DNA from: CAWUEX02 sp963921305
GTDB lineage: Bacteria > Pseudomonadota > Alphaproteobacteria > Rhodospirillales > Rhodospirillaceae
Length of the DNA: 64,000 nucleotides
Direction: 5' to 3'
Assembly: GCA_963921305.4 (NCBI GenBank)
Contig: CAWUEX030000002.1
Span: forward strand, 2,046,001-2,110,000
Below, one piece after another: positions 59,275 through 64,000 of the stretch. Position 1 is the first letter of the stretch. The number at the start of each line of letters is the position of its first letter. The position numbers and the translations under genes were made by a program. The notes under the pieces were generated by a model. The model was not told where the DNA came from and did not search any database. It was given only the letters and a program-made list of their open reading frames with translations.

Positions 59275-61560
59275 TCAACTGCACTTTGAATAGCCGCAGC
59301 TGGTACAGGAATCGCAGCCTTCCTGGCGCATCAGGGCATAGGTGCCGCACTTCGGGCAGGCGCGCATACGCGGTTCCCGGCTGGATGCATCGAGGCGCAC
59401 CACATTGGCGGCGTCGATATCTCGCGAGTCCGCACTCTTCGCAGCCGAAGCGGCTAAGAATCCAATATCGATCATGTGCTGCTCGATCACACCGCCGATC
59501 GCTGCCAGTAAACTGGGCACATAGCGGCCCTTCATCCACTGGCCGCCACGCGGGTCGAACACCGCCTTGAGTTCCTCGACCACAAAGGTGACATCACCCC
59601 CGCGGCGGAACACCGCAGAGATCATCCGGGTCAATGCCACGGTCCAGGCGTAGTGCTCCATGTTCTTGGAGTTGATGAACACCTCGAAGGGGCGGCGCAC
59701 ACGGCGGCCATCCGCCTCGGCCACGTCGATATCGTTGACCGTGATGTAGATGGCGTGATCGCTCTCAGGCCAGCGCAGCTTGTAGGTTTGACCGGGAATG
59801 ACGTCCGGCCGGTCAAGGGGTTCGCTGGTGTCCAATGGGGCAGGCGATGTAGCTGCCTGTTGTGCATCACGGACTTCCAGCACGGCGCCGCGCACGTCCG
59901 ACGGGCGATAGGTGGTGCAGCCTTTGCAGCCGAGTTCATAGGCTTTGAGGTAGACGTCCTGGAACTGCTCGAAGGGAAAGTCTGCAGGTACGTTGATGGT
60001 TTTCGAAATGGCACTGTCAACATGCTTCTGCACCGCCGCCTGCATGGCGACATGGGCATCCGGCATCAGGGATTGCGCATCGACGAAGTAGTCCGGCAGG
60101 GGTGCGTCATCTCCATGCAGAGTGCGGAACACGCGATACGCATAGTCCGACACCTCGCTGGCTTTGCGGCTGCCGTCGGGCTGGGTGACATGACGCGTGT
60201 AGGAAAAACTGAATACGGGCTCAATGCCGGACGACACGTTGTCGGCGAACAGGGAAATCGTTCCGGTCGGCGCAATCGACGTCACCAGTGCATTGCGGAT
60301 GCCGTGCTCGGCGATGGCCGCGCGGATGTCCTGCGGCAGGTCCTGGATCGTCGGGCTGGCCAGATAGGCGTCGCGGTCGAAGAGGGGGAATGGACCTTTC
60401 TCCCGGGCGAGATCGACAGAGGCCCGGTAAGCGGCATGCGAGACGATCGCCGCCCACTGCTCCGCCGCTTCGACTGCGCCAGGGGTGCCGTAGGTCAGGC
60501 CGCACTGGATCAAGGCGTCGGCGAGACCGGTGATGCCCAGCCCGATCCGCCGCTTGGTGATGGCTTCGTTCCGTTGCGCCGCAACCGGATAGCGCGATAC
60601 ATCGACGACATTGTCGAGCATGCGCACGGCGGTTGCGGTCAGGCGCTTTAACTCGTCTTCGTCGAGTGTGGCTTGAGCCGTGAACGGCTCACGCACCAGC
60701 CGCGCCAAATTGACCGAGCCCAGCAGACACGTCCCATAGGGCGGCAGCGGTTGCTCACCGCAGGGATTGGTCGCGGCGATGGTTTCGCAATAGGCGAGAT
60801 TGTTGCGGGCGTTGATGCGGTCAATGAAGATGATGCCCGGTTCCGCATAGTCGTAAGTGGCCCGCATCATCGTGTCCCACAGGTCACGTGCATTCACGGT
60901 CTTGTAGACCTTGCCTTCGAACTGCAGGTCCCAATCCGCGCCATCTTTGACGGCCGCCATGAAAGCGTCGGTGGCGAGGATCGACAGGTTAAAGTTGGTC
61001 AGCCGGCCCGCGGTCTGTTTGGCTGTAATGAAGTCTTCGATATCGGGATGGTCGCAGCGCAGAGTCGCCATCATGGCCCCACGGCGGGAACCCGCACTCA
61101 TGATGGTGCGGCACATGGCGTCCCACACATCCATGAAGGAGAGCGGGCCAGACGCGTCTGCCCCGACGCCTTTGACCGGCGCGCCTTTGGGTCTCAGGGT
61201 CGAGAAGTCGTAGCCGATCCCGCCGCCCTGCTGCATGGTCAGGGCCGCTTCCTTCAGGTGCTCGAAGATCGACGCCATGTCGTCGCCGATGGTGCCCATG
61301 ACAAAGCAGTTGTGCAGGGTGACGGTGCGTCCGGCGCCCGCCCCGGCTAGAATGCGCCCGCCCGGCAGCACCCGGAAATCCGTAAGCGCTTGATAAAAAA
61401 CGTCTTCCCAGGCTGTTGGGTCGGTTTCCGCGGCGGCCAGGGCCCCGGCCACACGGCGCCAGGTGTCCTCAATGGACTTGTCCACAGGGCGCCCATCCGC
61501 GTCTTTGAGGCGGTATTTCATGTCCCATATGTCATGGGCGATGGCAGACAGCTCGGCCAC
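59275..61560 (-). CDS. nrdJ: Adenosylcobalamin-dependent ribonucleotide reductase
   Basis: 761 residues from GTG 61560. Motifs: HNCFVMGTIGDDMASIFEHL near the N-terminal third, GGGIGYDFSTLRPKGA, TNPCGEQPLPPYGTCLLGSVNL with the catalytic NPCGE, and SIAPTGTISLFADNVSSGIE. The C-terminus ends in CPKCGTYALMRQEGCDSCTSCGYSKC, a zinc-ribbon-like tail usual for this class. It reduces ribonucleotides using coenzyme B12, independent of oxygen. Class I or III enzymes are not in the window. Its upstream region carries repeated AAAGTC elements. Confidence 0.96.
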   Translation of the reverse strand: MAELSAIAHDIWDMKYRLKDADGRPVDKSIEDTWRRVAGALAAAETDPTAWEDVFYQALTDFRVLPGGRILAGAGAGRTVTLHNCFVMGTIGDDMASIFEHLKEAALTMQQGGGIGYDFSTLRPKGAPVKGVGADASGPLSFMDVWDAMCRTIMSAGSRRGAMMATLRCDHPDIEDFITAKQTAGRLTNFNLSILATDAFMAAVKDGADWDLQFEGKVYKTVNARDLWDTMMRATYDYAEPGIIFIDRINARNNLAYCETIAATNPCGEQPLPPYGTCLLGSVNLARLVREPFTAQATLDEDELKRLTATAVRMLDNVVDVSRYPVAAQRNEAITKRRIGLGITGLADALIQCGLTYGTPGAVEAAEQWAAIVSHAAYRASVDLAREKGPFPLFDRDAYLASPTIQDLPQDIRAAIAEHGIRNALVTSIAPTGTISLFADNVSSGIEPVFSFSYTRHVTQPDGSRKASEVSDYAYRVFRTLHGDDAPLPDYFVDAQSLMPDAHVAMQAAVQKHVDSAISKTINVPADFPFEQFQDVYLKAYELGCKGCTTYRPSDVRGAVLEVRDAQQAATSPAPLDTSEPLDRPDVIPGQTYKLRWPESDHAIYITVNDIDVAEADGRRVRRPFEVFINSKNMEHYAWTVALTRMISAVFRRGGDVTFVVEELKAVFDPRGGQWMKGRYVPSLLAAIGGVIEQHMIDIGFLAASAAKSADSRDIDAANVVRLDASSREPRMRACPKCGTYALMRQEGCDSCTSCGYSKCS

Positions 61561-61620
61561 GTGCGGAGGTCCCTATATGTTTTTCGCTGGCGTTTTCGCC
61601 GTTCCTACCAATGTAGGCTT

Positions 61621-61655
61621 AAAGTCTTAAAAAGTCCTGCAAAAGTGCGACTTTT
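61621..61655 (-). promoter_or_regulatory. Repeated AAAGTC elements and palindrome upstream of nrdJ
   Basis: AAAGTC occurs at 61621-61626 and 61632-61637 and AAAGTG at 61642-61647, about one helical turn apart. The last copy is part of a perfect palindrome AAAAGT-GCG-ACTTTT (61641-61655). It lies 60-95 bp upstream of the nrdJ start, the expected operator position. No NrdR-box consensus or B12 riboswitch is recognised. Confidence 0.6.
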
Positions 61656-61797
61656 ACGTGTTTCTGAGAGCGACTTACCGCCCGCCGCACAGCTGAAGTG
61701 GACATATGACGATGCAGACAAATCCGTCGTTGGCTGGCCATAACATATTGATAACAAAACTGAAAAAGTCGGGGATTGCGCCTCGTCGACGCCCCCA

Positions 61798-62559
61798 TTA
61801 TTGGCCCACAGACTTTTCCACAGCCTGATCGGGGGCCTGTTCGGTCTTTTCCTGGGCCGGTTTCGGTAAGGTCGCGCTTGCGGTCTCGATCCGCTCCCGC
61901 AAGGTTTTGAGAAAATCGGCTTTGTTCAGGCCCGGCGGAAGGGCTGGCAGGAATTGGAACACAATTTGGCCCGGCACTTTCAAGAGCCGGGTCTTGCCCC
62001 AGAAGTACCCCGTATTCAGGGCCATGGGGATGACAGGCGCTCCGGTATGGGTGTACAGCGCGACAATGCCGGGTTTGTAGGGGGTGTTGCCCCCGGGGGG
62101 TGTGCGGGTGCCTTCCGGGAAAATCAATAGGGTCTCCTCCCGCGCCACCGCCTGTTCAGCCGCGCGCAGCATCCGCCGCATGGCTCCGGCACCGGCTGAA
62201 CGGTCGATGCCAACAAGCCCACCCCGTTTGATGTACCAGCCAATCAAGGGAATCCACTGCAGGGATTCCTTCATCACGAAAACCGGGTAGTCGAACAACA
62301 GGAACAGGGCGAAGGTCTCGAAGGCGGCCTGATGTTGGGCTGCGACGATACATGGCCCATCCGGCAGGTGTTCGCGCCCCCGCACTTCAAACCGTATGCC
62401 GACAACGACCCGCGCCATGAACAGCACGCCCCGGGACCAGAACCGCGTCGCCGCAAGCGCGGATCGCCGGGTGACCAAAGACGGCAGGCCCAGGACCGAG
62501 ACGATGACGGACCACACCAGAAAAAACACCAGATAGACGCTCGAACGGAGCCAAATCAT
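61798..62559 (-). CDS. plsC: 1-acyl-sn-glycerol-3-phosphate acyltransferase
   Basis: 253 residues from ATG 62559, which overlaps the stop of the upstream gene (ATGA); the longer in-frame start at 62658 overlaps that gene by 100 bp and is rejected. N-terminal hydrophobic helices IWLRSSVYLVFFLVWSVIVS, then an acyltransferase fold. The usual NHxxxxD motif reads AAQHQAAFETF, i.e. H-x4-F/E rather than H-x4-D. FPEGTRTPPGG (acyl acceptor motif) and PVIPMALNTG are present. It makes phosphatidic acid at the inner membrane. Last visible gene of the ftsX-ydcF-plsC chain. Confidence 0.9.
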   Translation of the reverse strand: MIWLRSSVYLVFFLVWSVIVSVLGLPSLVTRRSALAATRFWSRGVLFMARVVVGIRFEVRGREHLPDGPCIVAAQHQAAFETFALFLLFDYPVFVMKESLQWIPLIGWYIKRGGLVGIDRSAGAGAMRRMLRAAEQAVAREETLLIFPEGTRTPPGGNTPYKPGIVALYTHTGAPVIPMALNTGYFWGKTRLLKVPGQIVFQFLPALPPGLNKADFLKTLRERIETASATLPKPAQEKTEQAPDQAVEKSVGQ

Positions 62560-63161
62560 GACCCGTCTTCCACCGGAAGTACGGCGAGCCGCACGGTCGC
62601 CAGCAGATACTTGGTGTACTCCTGGCTGAGCAGACCCGTCGTGCCAGGGTACCGCCACCAGTCGGATTTCACCTGCTCGGGGAAGACCGGATGGGGAATG
62701 ACCGTGGCATCCGGCATGGCCCGCCGCAGTTCACGCAAACCGCGCGGCATGTGGTAAGCCGCTGTGACCAGGCGGATTGATGTGACGTTTTGCGCGCGCA
62801 CCCATTTGGCCGTTTCAATCGCGTTGCCCGGGGTGTCTTCCGCCTCAGCGCCGACGGTGATTTTTTCGAGCAAAGTCTCGCGTTCTGGGGTCTCGGCATC
62901 GACCAAGGTGTCGGCGCTGACCGATGGTCCGACCCCGGAGATGAACAACCGCTCCGCCAGCCCTTGGGACAGGAGTTCCAGTCCGGTTTCAATGCGCCCG
63001 CTGCCACCGGTCAGCACCACGATGGCATCGGTCGCGGTCGTCGTGTCGGACACCTCTTGGGGCACTTGCGCCGCATAGGAGACCAAACCGGCGATCCAGG
63101 CAACGGCGCACACTGCGAGGCCAAGTCCCGCCAGTCTGGTTTTACGGCTGCCCCAGGCCAT
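62556..63161 (-). CDS. YdcF/ElyC-like (DUF218) protein
   Basis: 201 residues from ATG 63161, which overlaps the ftsX stop (ATGA). An N-terminal membrane helix (LAGLGLAVCAVAWIAGLVSY) anchors a DUF218 domain: DAIVVLTGGSGRIETGLELL, RLFISGVGPSV, EDTPGNAIETAKWV, and SIRLVTAAYHMPRGLRELRR. Family members (ElyC, SanA, YdcF) act in envelope integrity; the active chemistry is undefined. The 4-bp overlaps on both sides tie it to ftsX and plsC, so a role in envelope growth is likely. Confidence 0.9.
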   Translation of the reverse strand: MAWGSRKTRLAGLGLAVCAVAWIAGLVSYAAQVPQEVSDTTTATDAIVVLTGGSGRIETGLELLSQGLAERLFISGVGPSVSADTLVDAETPERETLLEKITVGAEAEDTPGNAIETAKWVRAQNVTSIRLVTAAYHMPRGLRELRRAMPDATVIPHPVFPEQVKSDWWRYPGTTGLLSQEYTKYLLATVRLAVLPVEDGS

Positions 63162-64000
63162 CACAGCATGGCCCGCAAGGTGTTCAGCACGGTGATGTAA
63201 GCGGTGGTCATGGCGAGGAGTGCGGCGATGACCGCGACCGCCGGAACTGAGAGCCAAAACCGTAAACCCAGCGACACATCCGGCAGGAAGCCGCTTTCGA
63301 CGCTGCCGGCAAGCCAGCTGACAATGAGAACGGCAACCAAACCCAGGACAAATCCTCCGGCTGCGCCTTTGGCGGCCGTCTCCAACGTGCGCTTGGCAAA
63401 CTGTCCCGCGATATAGCGGTCACGAGCGCCGACAAAATGAAGCACGTCTATGACGTCTCTAAACTCGGCCAAGCTGGCGCGGGTGGCGTAGATGACCGTT
63501 AGGGCAAGCGCCGCGACAATGACGGTCGTTATGCCGATGGCAAGCAGGCGAAAGGCCTCCGTCAGCCCGACGAGGCGGTCAAACCATCGCCGATGATCGT
63601 CAATCACCGCGTCGGGGACGATCTCTGTTACTGCAGCCGCGATGGCCGCCACGGCGTCTTCCGAGCGGTCCGCCAACGTGACGTCGATGAGTGCCGGGAG
63701 GGGCAGGTCGGCTGACGGTGTTGCCGTGCCGAGCCATGGTTCGAGCAGGCGGTCGAGCTCCTCTCCCGACAAAAGCCGAACGGACTCAACAGCGCCCACG
63801 TCCTCAAGTGCCCGGACAGCGCGTTCCGCTCTGTCCAGATTTGCGCTGACGTCGTCCTGGGCCGGCAACGGCGGAATCTGCACCGTGACGGTGCCGGTGA
63901 CTGACCGCGACCAGCCCGCGAGGATGGAATCAAAGACATTGACGCCGCTTACGGCCAGGGTGCCAAGAAACACCATGATGGCCATCAGCCAGGGCACGAA
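63161..64000 (-). CDS. ftsX: Cell-division ABC-transporter-like protein FtsX, N-terminus off the edge
   Basis: 279 visible residues; the frame is open at the right edge, so the N-terminus is missing. It has a first visible helix (LMAIMVFLGTLAVSGVNVF), a periplasmic FtsX extracellular domain with strands VTVQIPPL and LIDVTLADRSEDAV, and three C-terminal helices with TVIVAALALTVIYATRASL and FRDVIDVLHFVGARDRYIA, the cytoplasmic coupling loop. With FtsE it controls cell-wall hydrolases at the septum. FtsE should lie just beyond the window. Overlaps ydcF by 4 bp. Confidence 0.92.
   Translation of the reverse strand, partial: FVPWLMAIMVFLGTLAVSGVNVFDSILAGWSRSVTGTVTVQIPPLPAQDDVSANLDRAERAVRALEDVGAVESVRLLSGEELDRLLEPWLGTATPSADLPLPALIDVTLADRSEDAVAAIAAAVTEIVPDAVIDDHRRWFDRLVGLTEAFRLLAIGITTVIVAALALTVIYATRASLAEFRDVIDVLHFVGARDRYIAGQFAKRTLETAAKGAAGGFVLGLVAVLIVSWLAGSVESGFLPDVSLGLRFWLSVPAVAVIAALLAMTTAYITVLNTLRAML

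Noticed and set aside
59653..60651. 332-codon plus-strand frame opposite nrdJ
   Set aside because: It lies wholly inside the strongly conserved nrdJ gene on the other strand; Arg/Gly/Val-rich shadow frame.

Overview
The window reads as chromosome of an alphaproteobacterium of Rhodospirillales-like character, probably aquatic. The evidence is a CcrM-type GANTC methyltransferase, ETF-ubiquinone oxidoreductase, a B12-dependent ribonucleotide reductase, tail genes of the gene-transfer-agent type, and the order ispE / TPR protein / ETF-QO / family-4 uracil-DNA glycosylase / moaB. This placement is inferred from gene content; there is no rRNA in the window.

Positions 1-4899 (minus strand) are a phage-tail module: a Rossmann-like phage protein, major tail (tube) protein, two tail-assembly chaperone-type proteins, and a very long tape-measure-like protein that runs off the left edge. 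No head genes (terminase, portal, capsid) lie upstream. Instead there is about 1.1 kb without a credible gene. It holds a near-consensus sigma-70 promoter, about 150 nt of palindrome-rich sequence and a strong intrinsic terminator, i.e. a small RNA or an attenuated leader.

Positions 6054-28875 are a dense accessory block that is visibly less GC-rich than the DNA to its right. It encodes an orphan family-5 solute-binding lipoprotein and its GntR/UTRA regulator, a PhyH-type dioxygenase, an IclR regulator, two tandem alpha/beta-hydrolase paralogues, a flavoprotein, a TonB receptor, a Tat-exported nitrilase homologue, an SDR, an MFS carrier, a minus-strand operon (methyltransferase, class III aminotransferase, quinone-oxidoreductase-like enzyme), and a HyuB-HyuA-hydrolase operon. 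It looks like an uptake and catabolic island for a nitrogen-containing organic compound. Remarkably, all three alpha/beta-hydrolase folds and the nitrilase fold lack their canonical nucleophile. The block ends at the 3' side of a tRNA-Gln gene (29047-29121), a classical island boundary.

Positions 29240-64000 are mostly housekeeping DNA of higher GC: a DsbD-like reductase, ispE, TPR protein, ETF-QO, uracil-DNA glycosylase, moaB, two arsenosugar-type glycosyltransferases, rnhB, an exported beta-propeller paired with a TlpA thioredoxin, small regulator/enzyme pairs with clear operators, ccrM under a GANTC-dense promoter, a secreted repeat protein, two MscS channels, a methyltransferase related to the one in the island, a YcnI-like copper protein, an outer-membrane barrel, a class II aldolase, a sulfotransferase interrupted by one stop codon, nrdJ, and an ftsX-ydcF-plsC operon cut by the right edge.
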